Shown here: piece by piece, positions 40,545 through 49,618 of the stretch
Layout: each line of letters starts with the position of its first letter
Numbering within the stretch: the first letter of the stretch is position 1
DNA from: Gemmatimonadota bacterium
GTDB lineage: Bacteria > Gemmatimonadota > Gemmatimonadetes > Longimicrobiales > Gaopeijiaceae
Assembly: GCA_022826005.1 (NCBI GenBank)
Contig: JAJDVT010000031.1
Location: 1-55,163, forward strand
DNA length: 55,163 bases
Direction of reading: 5' to 3'
Translations under genes and position numbers: made by a program
Notes under the pieces: model-generated
What the model was told of the DNA's origin: nothing
Database searches by the model: none
The model's input: the letters and a program-made list of their open reading frames with translations, nothing else

Positions 40545-41318
40545 ATGACGCGACGCATCTTCGGTCCAGGACTCGCAGCGGGCATCGGCGTGGTAGCCCT
40601 GACGGCGTGCGGGCCGGTGGACGTGACCATCATCGCCGCGCTCGGTGACGGCCCGGACCCGAACGCCGGCCCGCTCGGCTCGCTGGAAGTCCAGCTGCTC
40701 CCCTACGATCGCGACGATATCTTCGATTCGCTGGCGGCGGCGGCCCCACGCCCCGAGCCGGAGATCCCGGCCGACCTCATTGCCGCGCAGACGGAGATCG
40801 CACAGGCGAGAGAGTCGTGGCGAGCGTCGGACGACCGCTGGGGCGTCCTGCGCGATACCGTGGAGAAGCTCTACGACGAACTGCAGGAACTGGATCGCGG
40901 CATGAGGACCTACCAGGAGATCTACGATTCGTGGGAGGACCTGAGCGACGATTTGGCACGTGTGGATCGGGATCGCGAGGGCCTCTTCGAGACCTTCACG
41001 GGTCTCCAGGAAGCGACGATCGGCCAAATGGACGCCATCAGGATCATGCGCGCCGACTGGGCCGACGAGGCGTTCGCCGATGTCGGCGAGGTGATAGCGG
41101 CCCGGATGGAGATGGCGGGACTGGACGTGGCAGTCGACACCACCGATGCCGGTGGCAGGGTCATTGTCAGACTCGCGCCGGGAGACTACTGGGTACACGC
41201 CCGCTACGAGCTGGTCAGTGAGGAGCTCTATTGGAACCTGCCGATCACGGTGGTCCGGGGCGAGCCGCTGGAGGTGCGGCTGACCCGCGCAAACGCCGAG
41301 GTCCGGCCGGTATTCTAG
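40545..41318 (+). CDS. Lipoprotein with coiled-coil, unknown function
   Basis: A 257-residue protein from ATG 40545, with GGGAG about 9 nt upstream. A lipobox VALTAC places the lipidated Cys at residue 22. Residues ~65-130 form a helical coiled-coil (AAQTEIAQARESWRASDDRW); the C-terminal ~80 residues form a beta-rich domain with GDYWVHARYELVSEELYW. No family recognised. A longer frame open from 40422 is not used because it lacks the signal at its start. It is not coupled to neighbours. Confidence 0.75.
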   Translation: MTRRIFGPGLAAGIGVVALTACGPVDVTIIAALGDGPDPNAGPLGSLEVQLLPYDRDDIFDSLAAAAPRPEPEIPADLIAAQTEIAQARESWRASDDRWGVLRDTVEKLYDELQELDRGMRTYQEIYDSWEDLSDDLARVDRDREGLFETFTGLQEATIGQMDAIRIMRADWADEAFADVGEVIAARMEMAGLDVAVDTTDAGGRVIVRLAPGDYWVHARYELVSEELYWNLPITVVRGEPLEVRLTRANAEVRPVF

Positions 41319-41394
41319 CGCCGTTGGCGCCCGTGGGCCGCCACCGCGGGGCGCGCCTCCGTGCTGAAGACGCTCGTGGCAGGCGCAACCGACG

Positions 41395-43629
41395 ATGAAT
41401 CCGCGCCTCCGGATCGACGAAGATGGCGTGGGGCGGCTCACATTTCGTGATCCGGAGCGGCGGCAGAACATCCTCACGCAGGAGGTGATGGAGGTTCTCG
41501 CTGCTGTCGTCGAGGAAGCGGAGGACACTGCGCGCAGAGGCGTGTTGCGCGCACTGATCGTGGAATCCGCGCAGCCGGGTTCGTTCATCGCCGGGGCGGA
41601 CGTCAACGCGATCGCGGCGATCGAGGACCGGCGTGCCGCCATAGAGGCGTCGAGGGCGGGGCAAGCGCTCTTTGGACGGATTGCCGCGCTTCCCGTCCGC
41701 ACCATCGCGGCCGTGCGGGGGATCTGCCTGGGCGGCGGGACGGAACTCGCGCTGGCATGCGACTACCGCGTGGCCGACGACGACGACCGCACGCGCATCG
41801 GCCTCCCGGAGGTGCTGCTCGGCATCTTGCCGGGGTGGGGCGGAACCACCCGCCTGCCCGGCCTGGTGGGGCTGTCGGCCGCGCTGGATCTCATGCTCTC
41901 AGGGAGGTCGGCGCGCGTCTCGAAGGCGCTCCGCATCGGTCTGGTGGACCAGGTGCTGCCGAGGCAGCAGTTCGAGGAGCGGTGTCTGGGGCTGGCGCGG
42001 GGGCTGGCCGGGGGGGAAGCTGGTGAGCTCGGCGCAGATCGGCGTGGGCCGGCAGGGGGAGCCGGAAAGCCGCTGGAAAGTGGTAGGCCGCGCCCCGGGC
42101 CGCGCGGCCGCCGCACCCTGGCCAGCCGGTTCCTGGACGGCACGCCGCCCGGCCGGGCCCTCGTCTTCCGGGCCGCGACGCGCCAGGTGGCGAGGCGCAC
42201 CGGCGGGCACTATCCCGCGCCGCTCAGGATCCTCGAAGTCGTGCGGAGGGGGAGGGGGCGCCCGGTGGCCGAGCGACTCGAACTGGAGGCCCGAGCGGTG
42301 GGCGAACTGGCGGTTTCGCCCGAGTGCAAGAACCTGCTCTTTGTCTTTCAGCTGCGCGAGGCCGCGCGCAAGGGGCCGTGGGCGGGCGTCGGCCGTGCGG
42401 CCGGGGTGGAGCGCCTTGCCGTGATCGGCGCCGGACCGATGGGGGGCGGGATCGCCCAGGTTGCCGCCTACCGGGACATCCGGGTGCGCATGAAGGACAT
42501 CCGGCACGAGGCGGTCGCCGGGGGGTTGGCGTTCGCGCGGTCGCTCTTCGATGGCGCGGTGCGCCGCCGGTCGTTGCGCCGGCGCGAGGCGGAGCGCCGC
42601 ATGGCGCTGATCACGGGCGGCATCGACTACGCGGGCGTGGGGCGCGCCGATGTGGTCGTCGAGGCCGTGGTCGAGAGGATGGCGGTGAAGGAGGCCGTGC
42701 TGCGCGAGGTGGAGGCCGTGGTGGGGGAGGGGGCGGTGATCGCATCCAACACCTCGTCGCTCTCCATCGACCGGATGGCCGCGGTGCTGGACCGTCCCGA
42801 GCGATTCGCCGGAATGCACTTCTTCAATCCGGTGCACCGCATGCCGCTGGTGGAGGTCGTGCGGGGCGCGAAGACCGGGGACGACGCGGTGGAGACCCTC
42901 TCCGCCCTGGCCGTTCGCCTGGGAAAGGTGCCGGTTGTTACCGCCGACGCCCCCGGTTTCCTGGTCAACCGCGTCCTCGGACCCTGCCTGAACGAGGCCG
43001 GCCACCTGCTCGACGAGGGATGGGACGCCCGCGCGGTCGACCGGGCATGGAAGCGCTTCGGGATGCCCATGGGACCGTACCGCCTGATGGACGAGATCGG
43101 GATCGATGTAATGGGCCACGCCGGCAGCACGATGGCCGAGGCCTTCGGCGAACGGATGGCCCCCGCGGCGGCGCTGGTGGCGCTCGCCGGGTCGGGACGG
43201 CTAGGGCGGAAGGGCGGCCGGGGATTCTACCTGTACGAGAAGGGGCGGGAGAAGGCCTTCGACACCTCGGTCTACTCCGACATGAAGCTCTCCTCGGTGC
43301 GTGCGAAGGCGAAGCCGGACCAGATCCGCGACAGGCTGGTGCTGGTGATGATCAACGAGGCTGCGCGCGTGCTGGAGGAGGGGGTTGTGGCGTCGGCGGC
43401 GGATGTCGATCTGGGAATGGTCATGGGGACGGGTTTCGCGCCTTTCCGCGGCGGCCTGCTCAAGTACGCGGACGACCGGGGCGTGGCGGAAGTGGCGGGT
43501 GCGATGGAGGCGCTTCGCAGGACCTGCGGCAGCCGCTACGAACCGGCTTCTCTGATGGCCGAGCTGGCGCGCACGGGGGGGAGCTTTCACGGGGCCTTTC
43601 CGGCTGGATGCGGGCGTGACGCGGAGTAG
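41395..43629 (+). CDS. fadJ: FadJ-type enoyl-CoA hydratase/3-hydroxyacyl-CoA dehydrogenase
   Basis: A 744-residue bifunctional protein. The N-terminal crotonase domain has FIAGADVNAIA and GGGTELALACDYRVA, with PEVLLGILPGWGGTTRLPG. The dehydrogenase half starts at IGAGPMGGGIAQVA (about 344) and contains SNTSSLSIDRMA, GMHFFNPVHRMPLVE and a second C-terminal domain. It carries out hydration and oxidation steps of fatty-acid beta-oxidation. It could also serve the ring-opened product of the aromatic pathway, but it is not in that operon. The stop overlaps the next gene by 14 nt. Confidence 0.92.
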   Translation: MNPRLRIDEDGVGRLTFRDPERRQNILTQEVMEVLAAVVEEAEDTARRGVLRALIVESAQPGSFIAGADVNAIAAIEDRRAAIEASRAGQALFGRIAALPVRTIAAVRGICLGGGTELALACDYRVADDDDRTRIGLPEVLLGILPGWGGTTRLPGLVGLSAALDLMLSGRSARVSKALRIGLVDQVLPRQQFEERCLGLARGLAGGEAGELGADRRGPAGGAGKPLESGRPRPGPRGRRTLASRFLDGTPPGRALVFRAATRQVARRTGGHYPAPLRILEVVRRGRGRPVAERLELEARAVGELAVSPECKNLLFVFQLREAARKGPWAGVGRAAGVERLAVIGAGPMGGGIAQVAAYRDIRVRMKDIRHEAVAGGLAFARSLFDGAVRRRSLRRREAERRMALITGGIDYAGVGRADVVVEAVVERMAVKEAVLREVEAVVGEGAVIASNTSSLSIDRMAAVLDRPERFAGMHFFNPVHRMPLVEVVRGAKTGDDAVETLSALAVRLGKVPVVTADAPGFLVNRVLGPCLNEAGHLLDEGWDARAVDRAWKRFGMPMGPYRLMDEIGIDVMGHAGSTMAEAFGERMAPAAALVALAGSGRLGRKGGRGFYLYEKGREKAFDTSVYSDMKLSSVRAKAKPDQIRDRLVLVMINEAARVLEEGVVASAADVDLGMVMGTGFAPFRGGLLKYADDRGVAEVAGAMEALRRTCGSRYEPASLMAELARTGGSFHGAFPAGCGRDAE

Positions 43630-45223
43630 CAGCGGGGCCGGCTCCGGCGGGGCGCCCGGCGGGAGGATGGACCGCGGCGACCCGGCCGGCCTGCCGCCAC
43701 GCACCGGCCTTGTGGCGGGTGTGGTCCTCGCGGCGGGCGGCTCCACCCGGATGGGGACCCCCAAGGCGCTCCTGGACGCGGAGGGCACCACCTTCGTCGC
43801 CCGGCTGGCCGGCACGCTCCGGCGGGGAGGCTGCGACCCGGTGGTGGTGGTAGCGGCTGACGGCGCCGGCCCGGTCGGAGCCGAAGCCAGGCGTTGCGGA
43901 GCCCGGCTGGTCGTCAACCCGGGTGGCGAAGGTGGCCAGATCGGGTCGCTCCGCGCGGCGCTGGCCGACCTCCGCGCGCTCGACGGCCCCCCTGCCGCCG
44001 TGATCTTCACCCCCGTGGACAACCCGGCGGTGTCCGCCGAGACGGTTCGCACCCTGATCGAGGCGTGGGAACGCTCCGAGGCTGCCATCGTGGCGCCCAA
44101 TTACCAGGGCAAGCGCGGCCACCCGGTGCTCGCCGACATGTCCATCGTCGCCGAGTTCCTGGACGACGGGCTCGCGGAAGGCGCACGCACCGTCGTCCGG
44201 CGCGTCCCCGCACGGGTGCTTGAGGTCCCGGTCCCGGATCCCGCCACCCTCGACGACATCGACACGGCCCGCGCCTACCGCGACCGTTTCCCGGAGGCGA
44301 ACCTCTCCGCCGCGCAGGTAGCCGCCCGGGTGCTGGAAGCGCTCGAACAGGGCGAACGCATCTACACGGCGGTCGTCACCGACGCCCCCGACGCATCGCT
44401 GATCGGGCGTCGCTGCTGGCTCTGCGGCACCCGCAGCCGCGGCACCCTCGGCAGCCGTCCCCTCGACGAGGCGGTGGCCGCGGCGGTTCCGTCCCTCTTC
44501 CCCCCCAGGGAGTCCCGCGGCGCGCTCAGCCGGGACTTCGAGTTCCGGGAAGGCGATCGTGTGCGGACAGCCCGCGTCTACCTCGAGCTGCACGGACCAC
44601 CGCCGCGCATGGTGATCGTCGGGGCCGGGCACATCGCCATTCCCCTCGCCCGCATGGGTGCAATCCTGGGCATGAGGATCGAGGTCCTCGACGACCGCCC
44701 CGATTTCGCCGCGCCAGAGCGCTTCCCGGACGCCCGCGCGGTTCGCGTCATCGACTACCGCGACCCCTTCGCGGACACCCCGCTCGGCCCGTCCGACCAC
44801 GTCATCCTCGTCACTCGCGGCCACAGCTTCGACTACGAGTGCCTGGTGCGCCTGCTGCGGATGTCCGAGCCCCCGGCCTACATCGGCATGATCGGCAGCC
44901 GGCGGCGGGTGCGCGCCACCCACGAACAGCTCGCCCGGGAAGGCTTCACCACCGAGGAGATGAAGCGGGTGCGGGCGCCGGTCGGACTGGACCTGGGCGG
45001 CCAGTCACCCGCCGAAATCGCGGTCGCGGTCGTGGCCGAGGTCATCCTCTTTCACGCGGGCGGCACCGGCGTTCCTCTGGTGGAAAAGGAACGGGTCGTT
45101 GAACGTTTCTTCGGAGGGGCGCGTGCCCGGAAGGAGGCGGCCGAGTCCGCACCGGTGGCAACCGAGCCCGAAACGGAGCCAGCCGGGCCCGCAGCGCCCA
45201 CGCAGCCCAGGCCGGAGGACTGA
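43616..45223 (+). CDS. MobA-like nucleotidyltransferase fused to XdhC
   Basis: A 535-residue protein from GTG 43616, or ATG 43667. Residues ~30-215 are a MobA/MocA-like transferase: VVLAAGGSTRMGTPKALLD, NPGGEGGQIGSLRAAL and GKRGHPVLADMS. Residues ~225-310 look like an XdhC/CoxI-type domain, and ~325-480 are the XdhC Rossmann domain: VIVGAGHIAIPLARMG, DDRPDFAAPERFP and GMIGSRRRVRATHEQL. The protein probably makes and delivers molybdenum cytosine dinucleotide cofactor to a hydroxylase. No such enzyme is in the window. The C-terminal tail is Pro/Glu-rich. Confidence 0.88.
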   Translation: MTRSSSGAGSGGAPGGRMDRGDPAGLPPRTGLVAGVVLAAGGSTRMGTPKALLDAEGTTFVARLAGTLRRGGCDPVVVVAADGAGPVGAEARRCGARLVVNPGGEGGQIGSLRAALADLRALDGPPAAVIFTPVDNPAVSAETVRTLIEAWERSEAAIVAPNYQGKRGHPVLADMSIVAEFLDDGLAEGARTVVRRVPARVLEVPVPDPATLDDIDTARAYRDRFPEANLSAAQVAARVLEALEQGERIYTAVVTDAPDASLIGRRCWLCGTRSRGTLGSRPLDEAVAAAVPSLFPPRESRGALSRDFEFREGDRVRTARVYLELHGPPPRMVIVGAGHIAIPLARMGAILGMRIEVLDDRPDFAAPERFPDARAVRVIDYRDPFADTPLGPSDHVILVTRGHSFDYECLVRLLRMSEPPAYIGMIGSRRRVRATHEQLAREGFTTEEMKRVRAPVGLDLGGQSPAEIAVAVVAEVILFHAGGTGVPLVEKERVVERFFGGARARKEAAESAPVATEPETEPAGPAAPTQPRPED

Positions 45224-45225
45224 CA

Positions 45226-45549
45226 TTGGACGAGAAGGAACTGATGGCTTGCCTGGCACGCCTCGAGGAGCCCGCCGTACTCGCGACCATCGTGTCCGCC
45301 AGAGGGTCGACCCCGCGGAAGACGGGCGCCCGCATGCTCATCGGCAGGGACGGCGTGATTGCCGGGACGGTCGGCGGCGGGTGCGGGGAGGGGGAGGTCA
45401 TCGAGGCGGCTCAGGACCTGTTCGAAGGCGCCCCCCCGACCACCGTGCGCGTCGACCTCACCGACGACTTCACCACCTGGAGCCCGGCGGTCTGCGGGGG
45501 AATCATGAACGTATTCATCGAGAGGGCGAATCCCGAACGGTTCGGGTAG
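45226..45549 (+). CDS. XdhC/CoxI N-terminal domain protein
   Basis: A 107-residue protein from TTG 45226, two bases after the MobA-XdhC stop. TIVSARGSTPRKTGARMLI, VGGGCGEGEVIEAA and AVCGGIMNVFIE are the XdhC N-terminal motifs, including the cysteines thought to aid sulfuration of the cofactor. It is a single domain, so together with the fusion protein it supplies a full XdhC set split over two genes. The stop is followed by a 122-nt gap to the propeller gene on the other strand. Confidence 0.85.
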   Translation: MDEKELMACLARLEEPAVLATIVSARGSTPRKTGARMLIGRDGVIAGTVGGGCGEGEVIEAAQDLFEGAPPTTVRVDLTDDFTTWSPAVCGGIMNVFIERANPERFG

Positions 45550-45671
45550 GGCAAAGTGAACAAGTTGTCCCGTTTACATGCCATAATGGCAGGAGGTCGC
45601 CGGATAGGATTGAACGGTCAGAAAGAGGTAATCTCTCCTCGAACCCCAACGGGCAACCTTCATGATCTGCC

Positions 45672-46877
45672 TCACGAATCCTCCAAGCCCTCCACACGGT
45701 ATTTCACGACGTACCTCACTCCGAACTCGTCGGTCCAGGAGCCGAGGATATTCCGGCCCCGCACGCTCAGCGGCCGGAAGTTCACCGGGATCTCGATCCG
45801 ACCCACAAAACGACCTTCGGGCGAGACCAGGTCATACGGCCTCGGATCACCGCTGGGCCGTGTCTCACTGAGGTCTCGGCGGGATATGAGGAGGTGCCCG
45901 TCCGGGGCCACGAGGATGTGGCCGATCACCGGAACGCGCTCGTGGGCGTGGGCGATGGTCGCTGGCACGATCTCCTCAACGTATCTCTGCCGTTCGCATC
46001 GCCGCCGCCACATGGCATTGCGCTGGCAGTTCGCGACCATTTCACGCCGAAGCTCTTCGAGCATGGCGTCGGTGACCGGAACGGGCTCCACTTCCATCCT
46101 CACGACGCGGCTCAGTGCGCCGTCCGCGCCGTAGACCGACACCTCGTGGTCCAGGCCAAGCGGGAGGTAGACGTCACCCTTCCGGTCGACCCCGTGCCCG
46201 ATAATCCGGTAAAAGGCGCGACTGACACGCTGTCCCGATGCCAGTTGCACCCCATCGGGCTGCTCCAGGTAGGTGGCGATCGGCTCGCCCAGGGCACCGG
46301 TGCCGGGATTCAGGTAGCGAACCTCGGCCGGCAGTCGTGGCGGCGGCGTTGGGTCCAGTCGAATCCACCTCGGATGGGCTTCAACCACCCAGCCCAGGTC
46401 CGTGGAATTGATCATGAACGCGCGATACCCGGAGGTCCGTCCGCCCGTCCACACGGAGCTGAGCAGGCGCCCGCCGAGATCGAAGAACTGCACGCGCTCG
46501 CCACTCGTGACCGCCACGGTATCTCGCGCCAGCGCCATGCCCAGCGTCAACTCGAATTCGCCGGGACCCTCGCCACGCCGGCCCCAGGAGCGGAGAAACT
46601 CTCCGGCGGGAGAGAAGACTTTCACCTTGTCGGCGTCCAGGACGTAGATATCGCCGCCGGGTCCGATCTCGATACCCTTTATCACATAGAGAAGATCCGC
46701 TTCATTACCGCCCGTCAAGCGCCCGATCCGCAACTCCTCCACAAGCGACAGCCGCTTCTCGGGACTGACCGGTTCCACGATCCTGTTCGGAGCGAACTCG
46801 TCCCCGGCGCTGTCGGAGGTGCCGGCACCGGTGCACGCGGCACCGAGCAGCACTGCGATCAACACACTCTTCTTCAT
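45672..46877 (-). CDS. Six-bladed beta-propeller lipoprotein E
   Basis: A 401-residue protein from ATG 46877 (MKKSVLIAVLLGAAC), with a probable lipidated Cys15. Blades are clear: GIEIGPGGDIYVLDADKVKVF, SWGRRGEGPGEFEL, GERVQFFDLGG and HILVAPDGHLLISRR. It shares the GEGPGEF motif with the others but is not in the redox/peptide operon. No catalytic motif is seen. A longer frame open from 46997 adds residues across the promoter region and is not used. It diverges from the DUF402 gene. Confidence 0.82.
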   Translation of the reverse strand: MKKSVLIAVLLGAACTGAGTSDSAGDEFAPNRIVEPVSPEKRLSLVEELRIGRLTGGNEADLLYVIKGIEIGPGGDIYVLDADKVKVFSPAGEFLRSWGRRGEGPGEFELTLGMALARDTVAVTSGERVQFFDLGGRLLSSVWTGGRTSGYRAFMINSTDLGWVVEAHPRWIRLDPTPPPRLPAEVRYLNPGTGALGEPIATYLEQPDGVQLASGQRVSRAFYRIIGHGVDRKGDVYLPLGLDHEVSVYGADGALSRVVRMEVEPVPVTDAMLEELRREMVANCQRNAMWRRRCERQRYVEEIVPATIAHAHERVPVIGHILVAPDGHLLISRRDLSETRPSGDPRPYDLVSPEGRFVGRIEIPVNFRPLSVRGRNILGSWTDEFGVRYVVKYRVEGLEDS

Positions 46878-46938
46878 CGGCGGCACGACGTTCGCAGGGA
46901 CATGGCTGAGAGGTCCGGCTTTCCGGGAACTGCGGCGA

Positions 46939-46953
46939 GTGTAAACATTACAC
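46939..46953. promoter_or_regulatory. Perfect palindrome between divergent genes
   Basis: GTGTAA-ACA-TTACAC is a perfect 6-nt-arm palindrome. It lies in the 79-nt gap between the propeller E start (46877) and the DUF402 start (46957), only 3 nt before the latter. It could be an operator, or the transcription/translation start region of a leaderless DUF402 mRNA. No regulator is identified. Confidence 0.4.
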
Positions 46954-46956
46954 TTG

Positions 46957-47595
46957 ATGCAATCTCCAGCGATTCCCCCGCCCCCAGTCGGCACCACCGT
47001 CGAGATCCGCTACCGGCGTCTGGGGCGTCCCACGGAGGTCTACCACCAGCAGGTCCTGGAGAACAGTCCGCGCGGGATCGTCACCTTCCAGTCCCACACG
47101 CCCATCGGCCCGCCCCTCAAGGTGGCCGGCAGGACCATCCTGGAGCCCGGCTCCCCCGCCATCTGGTTCACCTTCCGGCGCGCCTGGCACGACATCGGCC
47201 TCTTCCACCTCGCCGACGGCACGTTCACCGGGCTGTACGCAAACGTCCTCACCCCTGTCGAGTTCGTGAGCCGGCACGGGTGGACAACCACCGATCTCTG
47301 CCTCGACATCTGGGTGCCGCGACAGGGGGCCGCCTGCCAACTGGACGAGGCGGAGCTGGCGGAGGCGGAGGCGGCGGGACTGGTCACTGGGGAGCTGGCG
47401 GAGCGGGCCCGGCAGGAGGTGGCTACTCTCATGGAGGGGCTCGCCACGGGAAGTTGGCCGCCGCGGCTGGTGCGCGAGTGGTCGCTTGCGAGGGCGACGG
47501 GTTTGGCCGCCGGGGGCCCCGCCGGGAACCCTACCCCGAACCCATCCCGCGAATCCGCCTCACCTCCGGAATCGTCGCCGCAAACACGACCGTGA
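46957..47595 (+). CDS. DUF402-family protein
   Basis: A 212-residue protein from ATG 46957. The DUF402 pattern is visible: IRYRRLGRPTEVYHQQVLE, LEPGSPAIWFTFRRAWHDIGLF and WTTTDLCLDIWVPRQG. The family is related to nucleotide phosphatases; in this protein function is not assigned. The C-terminal ~40 residues are Pro/Ser-rich. The gene overlaps the convergent VKOR gene by 65 nt, so its tail is encoded opposite the VKOR C-terminus. Confidence 0.75.
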   Translation: MQSPAIPPPPVGTTVEIRYRRLGRPTEVYHQQVLENSPRGIVTFQSHTPIGPPLKVAGRTILEPGSPAIWFTFRRAWHDIGLFHLADGTFTGLYANVLTPVEFVSRHGWTTTDLCLDIWVPRQGAACQLDEAELAEAEAAGLVTGELAERARQEVATLMEGLATGSWPPRLVREWSLARATGLAAGGPAGNPTPNPSRESASPPESSPQTRP

Positions 47596-48001
47596 TGAGG
47601 ATGGCCGATGCCACGCAGTAGCGGCACCACGCCTTGATCACGGCCGCCTCGAGGTAGGTGAGGTAACCGCTGTAGAGGACACCGGCGAGCGCGCCGCCGA
47701 AGAGGAGCAGGGCGATGAGCCGCGAGCGTGCCATCGATTCCTGCAGGCCCATGAGGGAGAGGACGAAGAGGGCGAGGTAGCCCGCGAGGCCGATCGCCGA
47801 CACCGGGATGGGACCCACCCAGGCGTGACTGGAGGACTGGACGATTCCGCAGTCACCGGTGCCGCAGAGGAGAGGCGGCGTCCATCCCAGGTTGTGGGCC
47901 ACGAGATAGAAGGCGAGGAACACCCCCGCGAGCGACAACAGGGCGACCGCCATGCGGTTCTTCGGAACAGCCGGTGATCCGCCGGCCGCGGAGTCCGTCA
48001 A
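47531..48001 (-). CDS. Vitamin K epoxide reductase (VKOR)-family protein
   Basis: A 156-residue protein with four transmembrane segments, from TTG 48001 coupled to the DsbA stop (TTGA). The loop cysteines are Cys46 and Cys51 (LLCGTGDCGIV) and the active CxxC is Cys126/Cys129 in AWCRYCVASA. Bacterial VKORs re-oxidise a DsbA-like partner and pass electrons to quinone. The partner DsbA is the gene before it, so the two form a periplasmic disulfide-forming pair. Confidence 0.9.
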   Translation of the reverse strand: MTDSAAGGSPAVPKNRMAVALLSLAGVFLAFYLVAHNLGWTPPLLCGTGDCGIVQSSSHAWVGPIPVSAIGLAGYLALFVLSLMGLQESMARSRLIALLLFGGALAGVLYSGYLTYLEAAVIKAWCRYCVASAILITVVFAATIPEVRRIRGMGSG

Positions 48002-48669
48002 TTACCCGAACCCACGGCTTCCAGGACCCGCTGCACGTCGGCGTAGTTGTACCCACCGGTAAAGTTGAGCATCTGGCCGTCGTGCACGAAGATGCTTGGA
48101 GTCCCGGTCACGCCGATCCTCTCGCCCAGCGACCGGTTGGCGGTCACCACGTCGGCATACTTGTTGCCGTTCAGACACCGGCGAAACGCTCGGCCATCCA
48201 GCCCCAGACCATCGGCCAGATCCCTGAAGTGGCCCACCGCGCTTTCCATGGCGCCCCAATCCATCTGTGTCCGGAAGACCTCGTCGTGATACTCGAAGTA
48301 CTGGTCCTGTTCGCCCGCGCACCGGGCCGCGCGCGCCGCAAGGAAGGAGTGGGGAAAGAGGCCGGTGGGAAAATCGTGAAAGACCAGCTTGGCCTGTCCC
48401 GTCTCGATGTAATCCGTGTCGAGAAGGGGCTTGACGCTCAGTGCGAAGATCGCGCAGTGGTTGCACTGGTAGTCTGCAAACTCCATGATGGTGATCGGCG
48501 CGTCCTCATTGCCGTAGACGACGCCCTGCGCAAGATCCACCAGCTCCTGGTCGGTGATCTCACCGAGGTCGACCGGTTCCATCACGGGCGTTCCACCCTG
48601 CAGGGCCCACCACACCACCGCGACTCCGGCGACGGCCACCACTCCGAGGACGACATAGAAGTTCTTCAT
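47998..48669 (-). CDS. DsbA-family thiol oxidoreductase
   Basis: A 223-residue protein with an N-terminal membrane anchor (VVLGVVAVAGVAVVWWAL). The thioredoxin-like domain carries CxxC in YQCNHCAIFAL (Cys69/Cys72) and cis-Pro in GVTGTPSIFVHDG. It forms disulfides in exported proteins and would be re-oxidised by the coupled VKOR. The Cys-rich secreted proteins encoded at 15271-19935 are plausible clients, though they lie about 28 kb away. Confidence 0.9.
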   Translation of the reverse strand: MKNFYVVLGVVAVAGVAVVWWALQGGTPVMEPVDLGEITDQELVDLAQGVVYGNEDAPITIMEFADYQCNHCAIFALSVKPLLDTDYIETGQAKLVFHDFPTGLFPHSFLAARAARCAGEQDQYFEYHDEVFRTQMDWGAMESAVGHFRDLADGLGLDGRAFRRCLNGNKYADVVTANRSLGERIGVTGTPSIFVHDGQMLNFTGGYNYADVQRVLEAVGSGN

Positions 48670-48808
48670 GCTGAAATCTCCACTTGCTGGCTTGACCGGG
48701 ACTCGCCGACGACCCGCGGCCGGGTCTCATCCGGTCCGGGGCGGCTGTCCCGCGCAATGAAAAAGGTCCAGATCGACCTTGGGAAGATGGGCCGCAGCGG
48801 GGCCGGGA

Positions 48809-49498
48809 TCAAGGAAGCCCCGCCGAGACGATCGCCTCCCGCGCGGCCTCCACGTCGGCAAAGCCGGCCAGGACCCGGTCCGCGTCCGCCGCCTCCAGCT
48901 GCGCGATGGAATACCGGCCCGTGGCCACCGCCACCGTCGCCGCGCCCACCGCCCGGCCGCACGCGACATCGAGCGGCGTGTCCCCCACGACCACCGTCTC
49001 GGTGCCGTGGAACGGCCGGCCCCAGTGCGCGGCGGCGCGCCGGAGCGCAATCGAGGGCAACTCGTTGCGGTCCTCGTGGTCCGAGCCGAACGCGCCGACG
49101 GGGAAGTGGTCCCACAGCCCCGCCGAGCGGAGCTTGAGCCGAGCGCCGCCCTCCAGGTTGCCCGTGACGAGACCGATAAAGACATCGCCGCGCCCGGCAA
49201 GCTCCCCGATCAGGGCGTGCGCGCCCGGCAGCGCGGTCACCGGATGCGCGGCGATCCGGGCCTCCAGCTCGGTGACGTAGCAGCGGCAGAAGCGTGGCAG
49301 GCCGGCCTCGATGTCGCGGAGCGGGAGGCCGGCTTCGGTGAGGAGTTCCCGGGTGATGAGGGGGTCGGTCTTGCCGGAGAAGTCGTGGTCGAACACGGGC
49401 CCCGCCGCGCCGAAGGTGCGCTCCAGCGCGTGGGCGAAGGCCGCCCGCGCGGGGCCTCCCCGGGTGAGGGTGCCGTCGATGTCGAAGAGGAGGAGCAT
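48809..49498 (-). CDS. HAD-superfamily hydrolase (phosphatase)
   Basis: A 229-residue protein. The nucleophile motif is LLLFDIDGTLTRGG (Asp at residues 6 and 8), motif II is GLVTGN and motif IV is VVVGDTPLDVACGRA. The helical cap lies between residues ~15 and ~85. It resembles phosphoglycolate-phosphatase-like HADs, but the substrate is not determinable. Single gene with gaps of more than 100 nt on both sides. Confidence 0.88.
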   Translation of the reverse strand: MLLLFDIDGTLTRGGPARAAFAHALERTFGAAGPVFDHDFSGKTDPLITRELLTEAGLPLRDIEAGLPRFCRCYVTELEARIAAHPVTALPGAHALIGELAGRGDVFIGLVTGNLEGGARLKLRSAGLWDHFPVGAFGSDHEDRNELPSIALRRAAAHWGRPFHGTETVVVGDTPLDVACGRAVGAATVAVATGRYSIAQLEAADADRVLAGFADVEAAREAIVSAGLP

Positions 49499-49618
49499 GC
49501 GCGTGGGTTCGCCGGGCGGCCGGGGTCGCCGGGGGATCAGGTCGCCGGGCGCCAGGCCGCCGGGGCCGGGCCGGAATGCCGGGACGGCCGTGGTGCGCTC
49601 GGGGAGTCGGCACCCATG

